From: Dehalobacter restrictus DSM 9455
Lineage (GTDB): Bacteria; Bacillota; Desulfitobacteriia; Desulfitobacteriales; Syntrophobotulaceae
Reading direction: 5' to 3'
Length of the DNA: 64,000 bases
Assembly (NCBI RefSeq): GCF_000512895.1
Contig: NZ_CP007033.1
Location: 960,001 to 1,024,000, forward strand
Position 1 is the stretch's first letter; the number at the start of each line of letters is the position of its first letter. The position numbers and the translations under genes were made by a program. Below, one piece after another: positions 52,866-62,467 of this stretch. The notes beneath the pieces are model-generated. The model did not search any database and was not told where the DNA came from. It saw only the letters and a list, made by a program, of their open reading frames with translations.

Positions 52866-54833
52866 ATGGATAATCATCGAATTGATTCAAAGTTAATCGC
52901 TGAAATTCTGGGGGTATCTGTGCCAAGTATCCGCAACTGGGTCCGGCATGGCTATCTCCATCCTTCTGATCCTGACGGAAAGGTCTTTGATCTTGATGAG
53001 GTGCTCCTACTTCGGGAACGGATTGCGCAGGGAGAGCTTGACCGCTTAAGAAAAAGAGCAAACAAAGCCGGTGCTGATAAACGATTTGTCCCGACAGAAT
53101 ACATCCCAAACGAAAGAACACGTAAGCAGATCATGGATCTATTGGCTTATCTGCTCCGGCACAACATAGACCGGGGATGGGCAGTCTTCATTCTGGCTTT
53201 GAATTTTTTTCGGAGATCGGGAGACATATTGTCCGACGACCTGAAACAAATTATTGATTTCCCGGAAGCTATTTTCCAGCGACAGCATGTCCGCATAGAG
53301 CTGAAGAATTTTTATCAGGATATACTCAGGACATCTAAAAAATCTTCTTTAGAATCTTCTTTGAAGTTTTCGTACGGCAGGCCGGATTCACAGCACCTTG
53401 AATATCTTTTTAACATCCGTTTTTCTTTAGAAGAAGATATACTCGGTGTCATCTATCAATCACTGACCATGGAGGGAAATAAAGCTCGCCTTGGTTCTTA
53501 CTTTACCCCACCAGGCATTGCGTATGACGCTGTCCGGGCTTATATCCGCAGCGGACAGAAGGTGCTTGATCCTTGCTGCGGCACGGGACAGTATCTTTTA
53601 TCCTTTGCCCGGAATATGGACGAACCCGAAAACATCTACGGGATGGACCTCGATCTGACATCGGTAAGGATTGCCAGACTCAATCTTCTGTTGACATGTT
53701 CCCGGGATTTTCAGCCTAACGTTATTCACTGCAATACTTTAACCGATATGCGACGGGAATCTTCTGCTTTCGGGAAATTTGATTTTGTCGCCACGAACCC
53801 TCCGTGGGGAGCGGAGATTGATCTGGGTGTCCGCCAGAAAATGGCTGTGGAGTTTCCAGAAATAACTTCTGGGGAGTCCTTTTCTTATTTTCTCAGGGCG
53901 AGTCTTGATCTGCTGAAAGACGGAGGGGTTATCTCATTTATTCTGCCAGAATCCATTCTGAACATCCGTGCTCATGCCGATATCAGAGGATATTTGCTTG
54001 AGAATTGCCAGATCATCAGGATCGAATATCTGGGCAGGAGATTTAAAAATGTCTTCTCAGCCGTGGTCCGCCTCGATCTCAGAAAAGCCTTGCCATCGGT
54101 GCAGGACCAAGTTCTGGTGAAATTCCCGGAACAGGAATACCTGGTTTCTCAGGAAAGGTTTCGGAGTAATGACTGGCACATTTTCGATATTTACCTGAGC
54201 AGCCAGGAGGAAGTTATTTTCAGCAAGGTCTATTCGACCAGACATACTTACCTGAAAGATAAGGCCGGCTGGGCCTTGGGAATCGTCACCGGAGATAATC
54301 GGAGATACCTGCTTCAGATGAACGGGCCGGGTGCTGAGCCGGTCTACAAGGGCTCGGATGTGGACAGGTTCGTTCTGAAGAAGCCGTCTTCTTTTTTACG
54401 GTTTCAGCCGGACAAGTTCCAGCAAACAGCACCGGAGCAAAAATATAGGGCGGCGGAGAAACTGATTTACCGTTTCATTTCTGAAAGACTTGTTTTTGCC
54501 TATGATGATCAGGGCAGTCTTACCCTGAACAGTGCCAATATCCTGATCCCCGAACCAGGAAACTATCCGGTGAAATTAATTCTTGCTTTATTTAACAGCA
54601 GCCTTTATCAATTCCTTTTCCGCAAGAAATTTCATACCCTGAAAGTGCTCCGGGGAGATCTGGAACTACTTCCGCTGCCCTTATGGGAACAGGCAGTGAT
54701 TGACCATATCCTGCAATTAACAGACCGAATCATCGTTGGGGAAGATCAGTTTGAAATCCTAGATGAATTCATTATGGAACAGTTTAGGCTGACGCCCGAG
54801 GAACGCCGTCATATCAGAGATTTTTCCGCATGA
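52866..54833 (+). CDS. N6-adenine DNA methylase with N-terminal MerR-like domain
   Basis: A 655-residue DNA adenine methyltransferase. Residues 5-60 look like a MerR-type winged helix (SKLIAEILGVSVPSIRNWVR then KVFDLDEVLLLRERI). The methylase domain has GSYFTPPGIAYDAV, the SAM motif DPCCGTGQYLLSFA, YGMDLDLTSVRIARLNLLL and the catalytic NPPWG at about residue 315. A TaqI-like target-recognition region should follow (LILALFNSSLYQFLF near the end). No nuclease motif and no restriction gene were seen, so it appears to be a solitary methylase. The start is 24 bases after metF. Confidence 0.85.
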   Translation: MDNHRIDSKLIAEILGVSVPSIRNWVRHGYLHPSDPDGKVFDLDEVLLLRERIAQGELDRLRKRANKAGADKRFVPTEYIPNERTRKQIMDLLAYLLRHNIDRGWAVFILALNFFRRSGDILSDDLKQIIDFPEAIFQRQHVRIELKNFYQDILRTSKKSSLESSLKFSYGRPDSQHLEYLFNIRFSLEEDILGVIYQSLTMEGNKARLGSYFTPPGIAYDAVRAYIRSGQKVLDPCCGTGQYLLSFARNMDEPENIYGMDLDLTSVRIARLNLLLTCSRDFQPNVIHCNTLTDMRRESSAFGKFDFVATNPPWGAEIDLGVRQKMAVEFPEITSGESFSYFLRASLDLLKDGGVISFILPESILNIRAHADIRGYLLENCQIIRIEYLGRRFKNVFSAVVRLDLRKALPSVQDQVLVKFPEQEYLVSQERFRSNDWHIFDIYLSSQEEVIFSKVYSTRHTYLKDKAGWALGIVTGDNRRYLLQMNGPGAEPVYKGSDVDRFVLKKPSSFLRFQPDKFQQTAPEQKYRAAEKLIYRFISERLVFAYDDQGSLTLNSANILIPEPGNYPVKLILALFNSSLYQFLFRKKFHTLKVLRGDLELLPLPLWEQAVIDHILQLTDRIIVGEDQFEILDEFIMEQFRLTPEERRHIRDFSA

Positions 54834-54850
54834 ATAGATGACGGGTTATC

Positions 54851-54859
54851 TGCTATAAT
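54851..54859 (+). promoter_or_regulatory. extended -10 promoter for priA
   Basis: TGCTATAAT, a TGn extension with a perfect -10 hexamer, lies 39 bases ahead of priA. No clear -35 box is seen. Confidence 0.55.
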
Positions 54860-54897
54860 TGATACATCCAATTTTTTGACATCAGCAGGGAGGAGCC

Positions 54898-57225
54898 TTG
54901 AAATTGAGCGGATACGCAGAGGTGCTGATCGATGTCGCCAACAGGCGTCTTGATCAGAGTTTTCATTATTACATTCCGGACAATCTCGTAATTCATTTGG
55001 GGATGATGGTGGTTGTCCCGCTTAAGTACAGAAAAGTCCGGGGCCTCGTTGTCAGTATCAGTTCCGACCCGCCTGAACTCGACGGTGAGCCCAAATTCCG
55101 CAGCATAGAAGCGGTCTTGGAGGAAAACTATCTAATTCCACTGGAGCTCATAGAATTGGCCTGCTGGCTTTCGGAGACGACGATCTGCCCAAAAGCGCAA
55201 GCCCTTCATTCAGTGTGGCCTTTTTTAAAGGGAAAGGGAGAAACCTGGATGACTTCCATGGCCAGCATGGACGATGAGGACGTTAAAGTTTTGGAGCTTC
55301 TCGATCCGGATACATTTCAGGTCTTAAAAACCCTTAACAGGTCGCGCCGGGGAGGTCTGCCGGAAAATGTCCTGCTAAAAAGAAGCGGAGCGAAGAAAGA
55401 ACTGCTTGAGGATATGCTTAAGCAGGGATGGATCAAAAAAGAAATCCGGTTTTCCGCAAAAGCAGGCAGTCCCGACATGAATGAAAGAAAAAAAAATAAC
55501 ATAGAGAATAAAATTGATATAGACACAGATAAAGACATAGACGCCGATACAAGAAACAATATTGAGCAGATAACAGCTGGTTCCGTTTGGCACATTACAG
55601 GCACATTAAGTCCTGCCCAGGAAAAAGCTTTCCAGGATATTCTGGCGTTTCGCAATAAAAATGATGGCGGGACGGTTTTGATCCATGGGATAACCGGCAG
55701 TGGCAAGACAGAGATTTATAAAGAGCTGGTGGCAAAGGTACTGGCTGAAGGCGGCGATGTTATTCTGCTTGTACCTGAGATTTCACTTACTTCTCAGATC
55801 TCTAGAATATTTCTGGAACAGTTCGGAGATATTGTCGGAATTATTCATTCAGGCATCAGCTCCGGCGATAAACTAGCAATTTGGGAGCAAATTCTGCAAC
55901 GGAATAAGCGCGTTATTATCGGAGCGCGCTCCGCTGTTTTTGCGCCTCTGTCAAACCTTAAACTGATCATACTGGATGAGGAACACGATAACGCTTATAA
56001 ACAGGATGAAAACCCAAAATATCATGCGCGGGACGTCGCACGGAAAAGGATGGAAGACAGAGGCGGGCTTGTACTTCTGGGCAGCGCTACCCCATCCCTG
56101 GAAGCGTATGCGGCGGCCCAAAGGGATAAGATTGGTCTTGTGTCACTGGAAGAACGCTTCAATCAACGGGCTTTACCCGCTGTCGATATTGTGGATATGA
56201 AACAGGAACTGGCCAGCGGCAATAAAACAATGTTTTCCATGGTACTCAGAAACAAGCTTCAGGAGAGAATCGACAACGGAGAACAAAGTATCCTTTTTCT
56301 GAACCGCAGAGGTTATTCCACTTTTGTATTTTGCCGTGAATGCGGGTATGTCGCACGCTGCCCACATTGTGATGTTTCCCTGACATATCACAGTCATAAT
56401 CAGCAGCTGTGTTGTCACTACTGCAATTATCAACAGGATGTTTTTCACCGCTGCCCGGAATGCAACAGCCGATTTATCCGTTTCTTCGGCCAGGGAACTC
56501 AAAAAGTTGAAGAAGAGGTTTCCGCTTTGTTCCCAGGAGTTGAAGTCTTACGGCTGGATACCGATACGACCTCCGGTTCTCGGGAGTACAATAGAATTCT
56601 AGAACGGTTTCGCAGCGGAGAGGTTCCGATTCTTGTCGGGACCCAAATGCTGGCTAAAGGGCTGGATTTCCCGAACGTTACCCTTGTCGGTGTAATCTCT
56701 GCCGACCAGCTTTTCAATATGCCCGACTTTCGATCCAGAGAACGAGCTTTCCAGCTGCTGACTCAGGTTGCTGGCAGGGCAGGACGTGGGGCTAAAGGCG
56801 GCGAAGTGGTGATCCAGACCTATTCACCTGAAGAAAGATCGATCCAGCGGGCAGCCAAACAGGATTATGCAGCCTTTTTTTGGGAAGAGATCACTTACCG
56901 CAAACAGCAAAGTTATCCGCCGTTTGCTCATATCATCAGGATCATGATTTTTCATGAAAAAGAAGATCGGGTAATCAAAGCGGCTCAGGACCTGGCCAAC
57001 AGCATCCGTCTGGTGCTTGCTGATCTGAATCAGGAATATGTGATTCTGGGCCCGGCACCGGCTGTTTTGACCAGGCTGAAGAATGAATTTCGCTGGCAGG
57101 TATCGGTCAAAGGAAAGAACCCGGCGGTCCTCCGCAGGATCGTCCACCAAGGAGTCCGGGCTTTCTATCTTGGAACGGCCAGCTCAGGGATCAATATCAG
57201 TATTGAGGTGAATCCGCTATCTTAA
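54898..57225 (+). CDS. priA: primosomal protein N' (PriA helicase)
   Basis: The replication-restart helicase, 775 residues. The N-terminal DNA-binding region (about 1-110) is followed by a helicase core with GITGSGKTEIYKELV, ILDEEHDNAYKQDE, LGSATPSLEAY, GTQMLAKGLDFPNVTLVG and QVAGRAGRGAKGG. The zinc-binding insert shows CRECGYVARCPHCD, CCHYCNYQ and CPECNS. Between the N-terminal part and the helicase is an Asn/Asp/Ile-rich stretch at about residues 194-221 (NIENKIDIDTDKDIDADT). The TTG start follows GGGAGGAG. Confidence 0.96.
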   Translation: MKLSGYAEVLIDVANRRLDQSFHYYIPDNLVIHLGMMVVVPLKYRKVRGLVVSISSDPPELDGEPKFRSIEAVLEENYLIPLELIELACWLSETTICPKAQALHSVWPFLKGKGETWMTSMASMDDEDVKVLELLDPDTFQVLKTLNRSRRGGLPENVLLKRSGAKKELLEDMLKQGWIKKEIRFSAKAGSPDMNERKKNNIENKIDIDTDKDIDADTRNNIEQITAGSVWHITGTLSPAQEKAFQDILAFRNKNDGGTVLIHGITGSGKTEIYKELVAKVLAEGGDVILLVPEISLTSQISRIFLEQFGDIVGIIHSGISSGDKLAIWEQILQRNKRVIIGARSAVFAPLSNLKLIILDEEHDNAYKQDENPKYHARDVARKRMEDRGGLVLLGSATPSLEAYAAAQRDKIGLVSLEERFNQRALPAVDIVDMKQELASGNKTMFSMVLRNKLQERIDNGEQSILFLNRRGYSTFVFCRECGYVARCPHCDVSLTYHSHNQQLCCHYCNYQQDVFHRCPECNSRFIRFFGQGTQKVEEEVSALFPGVEVLRLDTDTTSGSREYNRILERFRSGEVPILVGTQMLAKGLDFPNVTLVGVISADQLFNMPDFRSRERAFQLLTQVAGRAGRGAKGGEVVIQTYSPEERSIQRAAKQDYAAFFWEEITYRKQQSYPPFAHIIRIMIFHEKEDRVIKAAQDLANSIRLVLADLNQEYVILGPAPAVLTRLKNEFRWQVSVKGKNPAVLRRIVHQGVRAFYLGTASSGINISIEVNPLS

Positions 57226-57242
57226 ATACAACATATTTGAGG

Positions 57243-57300
57243 TAGGTCAGCGTGCCACAGTAGCGCTTTCGGCCATTGTGTCATCCCTGACACGTGCTCT
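57243..57300 (-). repeat. partial copy (right half) of a dispersed structured repeat
   Basis: On the minus strand GGATGACACAATGGCCG matches GGATGGCACAATGGCCG of the element at 16601 at 16 of 17 positions, and the match continues more loosely for about 29 bases. The adjacent hairpin (GTGTCA/TGACAC) replaces TTGTACCAT/ATGGCACAA in the other copy, so the pairing is kept although bases differ. Confidence 0.55.
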
Positions 57301-57311
57301 TAAGGTGTTAA

Positions 57312-57340
57312 TTGCTTTCAGGCTTTCAGAAATGTATAAT
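57312..57340 (+). promoter_or_regulatory. sigma-A promoter for def
   Basis: TTGCTT (57312-57317) and TATAAT (57335-57340) are separated by 17 bases and lie 67 bases before def. They probably start the def-fmt transcription unit. Confidence 0.7.
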
Positions 57341-57406
57341 TCTATTATATGGTTTTATTATGGGATATTATTTTAGAAATTGCGTGAGAAGGGAGCGGAT
57401 CCAGTA

Positions 57407-57859
57407 ATGGCCGTTTACCAGATAGTAAAAATTGGAGAAGACATCCTGCGGGAAAAAGCAATAGAAGTCAAGAAAATTACCCCGAATATCATTAAATTGC
57501 TCGATAATATGGCTGAGACCATGTATGAGGCGAAAGGGGTAGGGCTGGCAGCTCCTCAGGTCGGCGTATCCAAAAGAGTTGTGGTGATCGACGTGGGAGA
57601 CGGTCTTTTGGAACTGATCAATCCGATGGTTATCAAAAAAACCGGTTCGGAAGTAGATGAGGAAGGATGTTTAAGTGTCCCAAATAAGACTGGCCGGGTG
57701 AAACGGGCGGCCGAAGTGGTGCTTCAGGCCATGGACCGCAATGGAGAGATGAAGGAATATCATGCCGATGGTTTCCTGGCCAGAGCGATGCAGCACGAAA
57801 CAGACCATCTTGACGGGATACTTTTCGTCGATATTGCAGACAAGATTTATAATGTGTAG
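57407..57859 (+). CDS. def: peptide deformylase
   Basis: Removes the formyl group from nascent proteins. The 150 residues contain all three motifs, GVGLAAPQVG, EGCLSVP with the metal cysteine, and QHETDHLDG with HExxH. The ATG at 57407 after GAAGGGAG gives a normal N terminus (VYQIVKIGEDILREKA); the frame runs to 57380. Paired with fmt as in many bacteria. Confidence 0.95.
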   Translation: MAVYQIVKIGEDILREKAIEVKKITPNIIKLLDNMAETMYEAKGVGLAAPQVGVSKRVVVIDVGDGLLELINPMVIKKTGSEVDEEGCLSVPNKTGRVKRAAEVVLQAMDRNGEMKEYHADGFLARAMQHETDHLDGILFVDIADKIYNV

Positions 57860-58002
57860 TACCTTAGTCCGCTTGACGCTGAAATTGTAGCACGCAGACA
57901 AAATATGGGGTATAAGATATAAGATTTATGGCTAAGATTTGCTAAAGGCGCGAAGAGAAAGTCTTTGCATTTAGAATACGGAACGGGAAGTGACAGTGTC
58001 AG

Positions 58003-58950
58003 ATGCGGCTTGTTTTTATGGGAACACCGGATTTTGCGGTGCCTGTCCTGGAGGCGCTCTATGCATCAGGACATCAAATCGGCGGCGTTTTTACCCAGCC
58101 CGACAAACCTGCGGGAAGAGGGAACAAATTGAAAGCGAGTCCGGTCAAAGTACTGGCTGAAAAGTATGGACTTGCTGTATTTCAGCCTGCCAGGATTAAA
58201 GCACCCGAAGCGGTCGACCAGATCAGGGATTTGCAGCCGGACTGCATTGTGGTGGTCGCTTTCGGACAAATCCTGTCCAAAGAGATTCTGGAAATACCAC
58301 CTTTTGGATGCATTAACGTGCATGCCTCACTGCTTCCGGCTTATCGCGGAGCAGCTCCGGTCCACTGGGCCGTGATGAACGGAGAGTCTAAAACCGGTGT
58401 TACAACCATGCTGATGGATGAAGGTCTGGATACGGGCGCAATGCTTATCAGCAAAGAATATGCAATCGTACCGGAGGCCACAACGGGTGAAGTTTACGAT
58501 GCGCTGGCCCAAATCGGCGCAAAGGTGTTGATTAATACACTCGAAGGATTGCAGAATGGGACCGTTCGGCCGGTACCGCAGCCTAAAGTATTTTCGTATG
58601 CACCGCTTCTGAAAAGAGAACATGAGCAGGTGGACTGGTCCTGGGACGTAGCCAAAATCCATAACAGGATTCGCGGACTGAATCCCTGGCCCGGTGCTTT
58701 TACCCTTTTCCGGGGAGAACAGGTTAAAATATGGCTAAGTGAGCTGTCCGGAAAACCTGCCTTATCCGGACAGACTGCGCAAAACGCTTTGCCGGGAAGC
58801 ATTTTGTCCCTTGCTAAGGGAGGACTGCTGGTTCAGACCGGGGAAGGTATTATAAAAATTTTAGAGCTTCAGCCTGCTGGGAAAAAGAAAATGCGTGCCC
58901 AGGACTTTTATAATGGATACAGACCTAAAGCAAATGATCGTTTTGAGTAA
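58003..58950 (+). CDS. fmt: methionyl-tRNA formyltransferase
   Basis: Formylates initiator Met-tRNA, 315 residues. MRLVFMGTPDFAVPVLEAL, FTQPDKPAGRG, the catalytic INVHASLLPAYRGAAPVHWA and GVTTMLMDEGLDTGAML mark the N-terminal domain. The C-terminal OB-fold domain starts near NRIRGLNPWPGAFT. It follows def after 143 bases. Confidence 0.96.
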   Translation: MRLVFMGTPDFAVPVLEALYASGHQIGGVFTQPDKPAGRGNKLKASPVKVLAEKYGLAVFQPARIKAPEAVDQIRDLQPDCIVVVAFGQILSKEILEIPPFGCINVHASLLPAYRGAAPVHWAVMNGESKTGVTTMLMDEGLDTGAMLISKEYAIVPEATTGEVYDALAQIGAKVLINTLEGLQNGTVRPVPQPKVFSYAPLLKREHEQVDWSWDVAKIHNRIRGLNPWPGAFTLFRGEQVKIWLSELSGKPALSGQTAQNALPGSILSLAKGGLLVQTGEGIIKILELQPAGKKKMRAQDFYNGYRPKANDRFE

Positions 58951-59108
58951 ACGATCGCACTCATCTTTCCTTCTTTTAAGCAAAATCTAAGAATAAATGG
59001 ATATACTTCTAATAGTTAAACAATGATTGTTTTAGTGCCTTGAATTATACATAAGAAGCATGACTCCTATGCTATTTGAGCAGGTCTAGCTTTTTAAGGA
59101 GGAAGATT

Positions 59109-59798
59109 ATGTTTTTATTTGATTACACGATTATACTGCTAATTCCAGCGATTATTCTTACTGTCTATGCTCAGGCCAAGATCAGTGGTGCTTACGGCAG
59201 ATATTCCAAAATGAGGAGCAGTTCGGGAGCGACGGGCGCAGACGTGGCCAGAGCGCTGCTGAATGAGAATGGCCTTTATGATGTTCAGGTAGAGCAGGTT
59301 GCCGGAAACCTTACGGATCACTACGACCCGAGGACTCATGTTGTGAGGCTCAGCAGCGGTGTATATAACAGTACGTCCATTGCAGCGCTGGCTGTCGCGG
59401 CTCACGAAACAGGTCACGCTGTGCAGCATGCTGACAGCTATGTTCCGTTGAAGCTCAGGTCGGCCTTTGTGCCAGTGGCTTCATTCGGCAGTCAGGCAGG
59501 ACCCATCTTGATCCTTGTTGGACTGTTCCTGCCGTCTATATCCTTCTTGTTGGATATTGGGATTTATGTTTTTGCGTTTGCAGTTTTGTTCCAAATCGTT
59601 ACGCTTCCTGTTGAATACAATGCCAGTAACAGAGCCTTAGCTTTTCTGGGAGACAGCGGCATTATTAAAGATACAGAAGAGATGACAGGTGCAAGAAAGA
59701 TGCTCAGTGCGGCAGCCCTGACCTATGTCGCCGCAGCACTGACTGCGATCCTGACTTTGCTGCGCTTTGTGTGGATTGCACAAGGCCGGGATGATTAA
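59109..59798 (+). CDS. zinc metallopeptidase, YugP-like
   Basis: A 229-residue membrane metallopeptidase of the YugP family. The active site is AVAAHETGHAVQHAD (HExxH), with membrane helices at the N terminus (YTIILLIPAIILTVY), two in the middle (PILILVGLFLPSISFLL and YVFAFAVLFQIVTLP) and one at the end. The third ligand is probably the glutamate in PVEYNASNRAL. The ATG at 59109 follows AAGGAGGAAG; the frame is open to 59076. It sits between fmt and rsmB, its usual place in Firmicutes. Confidence 0.9.
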   Translation: MFLFDYTIILLIPAIILTVYAQAKISGAYGRYSKMRSSSGATGADVARALLNENGLYDVQVEQVAGNLTDHYDPRTHVVRLSSGVYNSTSIAALAVAAHETGHAVQHADSYVPLKLRSAFVPVASFGSQAGPILILVGLFLPSISFLLDIGIYVFAFAVLFQIVTLPVEYNASNRALAFLGDSGIIKDTEEMTGARKMLSAAALTYVAAALTAILTLLRFVWIAQGRDD

Positions 59799-59836
59799 TA
59801 CCGAATCAAGAGAATAAAAAAGATTGGGATAGAAAA

Positions 59837-61252
59837 ATGACGGAGAAGAATAACCCTATTACTGAAGAAAAAACCAAACGTACGCGGAAACGCATAAACG
59901 ATCAAAACGCACGGCTGATAGCCGTGCGTATTCTTACGCGGGTCGAAAAAGAAGGGGCCTATGCCAATCTTCTTTTACGTTCCCAGCTTTCAGGACTGAC
60001 CCAGAGCCGGGACAGGAATCTGGCTACTGCTTTGGTCAACGGGGTATTAAAAAACAAATTGACGCTGGATTATGCGTTGAGAAAACATCTGAATAAGCCG
60101 ATGTCCGCATTGCCGCAGGAAGTCAGGGCGGTTTTAAGGACCGGTGTTTTTCAGATACTACTCATGGACAGAGTGCCGGTGCCCGCCGCGGTCAATGAGA
60201 GTGTTGACCTGATGAACCAACTGAACCGAACCTATTCCCCCCTTGTCAACAGTGTCCTGCGCAAGGCGGCTGAAACAGGCTGGAATTTTGAATGGCCAGA
60301 CCAAAAGAAGGAAACGGTCCGCTATCTTTCGGTCAGATATTCCCATCCTGAATGGATGATCAAGCGCTGGCTGGCAAGGTGGGGGCAGGAAGAAACAGAA
60401 GCTTTGCTCAAAGCCAACAACGAACCTTCCCTTACTTCTATCCGTGTAAACACCCTAAAGACAACAAGGCAGGAACTAAAAACCTTATTGGAAAGTCAGG
60501 AAATTGAGGTCGTGGACGGAGAATACACACCGGAAAGTTTAATTCTGAAAGATTTTGGCGGATTGGACCAACTTTGGGAATTCCAAAACGGATATTTCAC
60601 GGTTCAGGATCAGAGTTCTCAGTTGGCTGCTCATCTATTGGGAGCGCGGGAAGGGGACAGCGTATTGGATGTCTGCAGTGCCCCGGGAGGGAAGACAACC
60701 CATCTGGCGCAATTGATGAAAAACAAGGGAACCATTGTTGCTGTAGATATGTATCCCCAAAAGCTTGATTTGATCAAGGAATCAGCCGAGCGGCTCGGAA
60801 TTACAATGATAAAAACTGTTGAGAGCGACGCCCGGATTTTGGAAGGAATCGGAGAGAAGTTTGACCGGGTCCTGGTTGATGCGCCCTGTTCGGGCTTGGG
60901 TGTGCTTAGAAAAAGAGCTGATCTGCGCTGGCAGAAGAGAGAAGACGAGATCAGCAAACTGCCAGAACTCCAGCTGGCAATCCTGCTGAAAGCTGCCGAT
61001 CATGTGCGGGAAGGCGGAGAGCTTGTTTATTCGACCTGTACCACGGAGCCGGAAGAAAACTTTGAAGTGATTAAAGCTTTCCGGCAGCTTAAGCCCGAGT
61101 TTGTTTCCGTCGACTTGTCGGGAAGTTTGCCTTTTGCAGCAGAGGAGAGAGATCTGAAACAACTCCGGAAAGGGGTATGGCAGATCCTGCCTCATCATCA
61201 CAATATGGATGGATTCTTTATCGCTAAGTTTCGAAGGCCATGGATGGCCTAG
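59837..61252 (+). CDS. rsmB: 16S rRNA (cytosine967-C5)-methyltransferase
   Basis: Methylates C967 of 16S rRNA. The 471 residues have an N-terminal NusB-like RNA-binding domain (LIAVRILTRVEKEGAYANLL) and a C-terminal methylase with SVLDVCSAPGGKTTHLA, the catalytic VDAPCSGLGVL and the second cysteine in VYSTCTTEPEENFEVI. A charged N-terminal tail of about 20 residues precedes the domain. In the 132-base gap to rlmN a short open frame is present, but it has no start codon. Confidence 0.95.
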   Translation: MTEKNNPITEEKTKRTRKRINDQNARLIAVRILTRVEKEGAYANLLLRSQLSGLTQSRDRNLATALVNGVLKNKLTLDYALRKHLNKPMSALPQEVRAVLRTGVFQILLMDRVPVPAAVNESVDLMNQLNRTYSPLVNSVLRKAAETGWNFEWPDQKKETVRYLSVRYSHPEWMIKRWLARWGQEETEALLKANNEPSLTSIRVNTLKTTRQELKTLLESQEIEVVDGEYTPESLILKDFGGLDQLWEFQNGYFTVQDQSSQLAAHLLGAREGDSVLDVCSAPGGKTTHLAQLMKNKGTIVAVDMYPQKLDLIKESAERLGITMIKTVESDARILEGIGEKFDRVLVDAPCSGLGVLRKRADLRWQKREDEISKLPELQLAILLKAADHVREGGELVYSTCTTEPEENFEVIKAFRQLKPEFVSVDLSGSLPFAAEERDLKQLRKGVWQILPHHHNMDGFFIAKFRRPWMA

Positions 61253-61384
61253 TGACGCGATGCTACGGATAGCAAGGAGCGGCAAGAAGATTTTATAGCA
61301 AGTCTATGTGCTTTAATTGACAAAGCTTTACGTCTGGCGGAAAAACATGTTTAAGATCATGAAATTGGGAGAATAATACTAATT

Positions 61385-62467
61385 ATGGAAAAGTTGGATT
61401 GCCGCGGTTGTCTTGAAGGAGAGATGCGTGCAGCATGCCTCGAAAACGGCTTAAAAAAGTTTAGGGCCAATCAGGTTTTTAACTGGGTTAATGCCAGAGG
61501 AGTTCATCATTGGGATGAAATGAAGAATATCGGGAAACAGGACAGCGAACGGCTTGACAGGGTTTTCTTTATCCAGCCGCTGACTGTTTTAAAAGCGCAG
61601 CGCTCTGCCGATGGGACCCGGAAGTTTTTATTTCGCCTGGCTGATGGAGAAAGCATTGAAACGGTTCTGATGGACTATGATCATCTGACAAGCCGGGACA
61701 GACACACGTTATGTGTCTCGACTCAGGTAGGATGCCCTGTGGGATGCCCTTTCTGTGCAACCGGAATGGATGGATTCCGCCGAAACTTGACTGCAGGAGA
61801 GATCACCGGCCAGGTGCTCGAAATCAGTCGGCTGCTTCAGCAGGAAGACCCGAAATTCACGGTAACCAATATTGTTTTCATGGGGATGGGCGAACCTTTT
61901 CTTAATTATGATGCGGTGATGAAAGCGATTCGAATCCTGAACAGCGAGAACGGTCAGAATATCGGCATGCGGAGAATGACCATCTCGACGAGCGGTGTTG
62001 CCCCCAAGATTATTCAACTGGCACAGGACAACCCGCAAGTCGGTTTGGCTGTATCGCTTCATTCAGTCAGAAATGAAGTCAGGGATACGCTGGTTCCTAT
62101 CAACAGGAGATATCCATTGCAGGAACTGCTGGAAGCCTGCCGGTATTATTCCGATCAGACGAACAGAAGAGTTACATTTGAGTTTGCTTTACACCAACAG
62201 AATGTCTCCAAAGAGGAAGCAGAAAAACTGGTCGTTCTCCTTAAGGGCATGCTGGCCCATGTCAATTTGATCCCCATTAATCCGGTAATCGGCAGCGACG
62301 TTCAAAAAGCGGGCAAAGAGCGGTTAACGATGTTCAAAAGGGTTCTCGAAGCGGGCAAGATTCCTGTTTCGATCAGAGAAGAAAAAGGCCTGGACATTGA
62401 CGCAGCCTGTGGTCAGCTTAGACAGCGTTTGGAGTGTGAGGAGTATGCGTCTCTTAAACAAAGTTGA
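61385..62467 (+). CDS. rlmN: 23S rRNA/tRNA (adenine-C2)-methyltransferase RlmN
   Basis: A radical-SAM methylase that modifies A2503 of 23S rRNA and A37 of some tRNAs. The 360 residues contain the cluster motif CPVGCPFCATG, the preceding GTRKFLFRLADGESIETVLM, VFMGMGEPFLNYD, and the catalytic cysteine in DIDAACGQLR near the end. It overlaps the next gene by 23 bases. Confidence 0.96.
   Translation: MEKLDCRGCLEGEMRAACLENGLKKFRANQVFNWVNARGVHHWDEMKNIGKQDSERLDRVFFIQPLTVLKAQRSADGTRKFLFRLADGESIETVLMDYDHLTSRDRHTLCVSTQVGCPVGCPFCATGMDGFRRNLTAGEITGQVLEISRLLQQEDPKFTVTNIVFMGMGEPFLNYDAVMKAIRILNSENGQNIGMRRMTISTSGVAPKIIQLAQDNPQVGLAVSLHSVRNEVRDTLVPINRRYPLQELLEACRYYSDQTNRRVTFEFALHQQNVSKEEAEKLVVLLKGMLAHVNLIPINPVIGSDVQKAGKERLTMFKRVLEAGKIPVSIREEKGLDIDAACGQLRQRLECEEYASLKQS

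Noticed and set aside
61256-61354. 33-codon frame between rsmB and rlmN (QEDFIASLCALIDKALRLAEKHV)
   Set aside because: Looks like an amphipathic helix but has no usable start codon and follows a stop directly.
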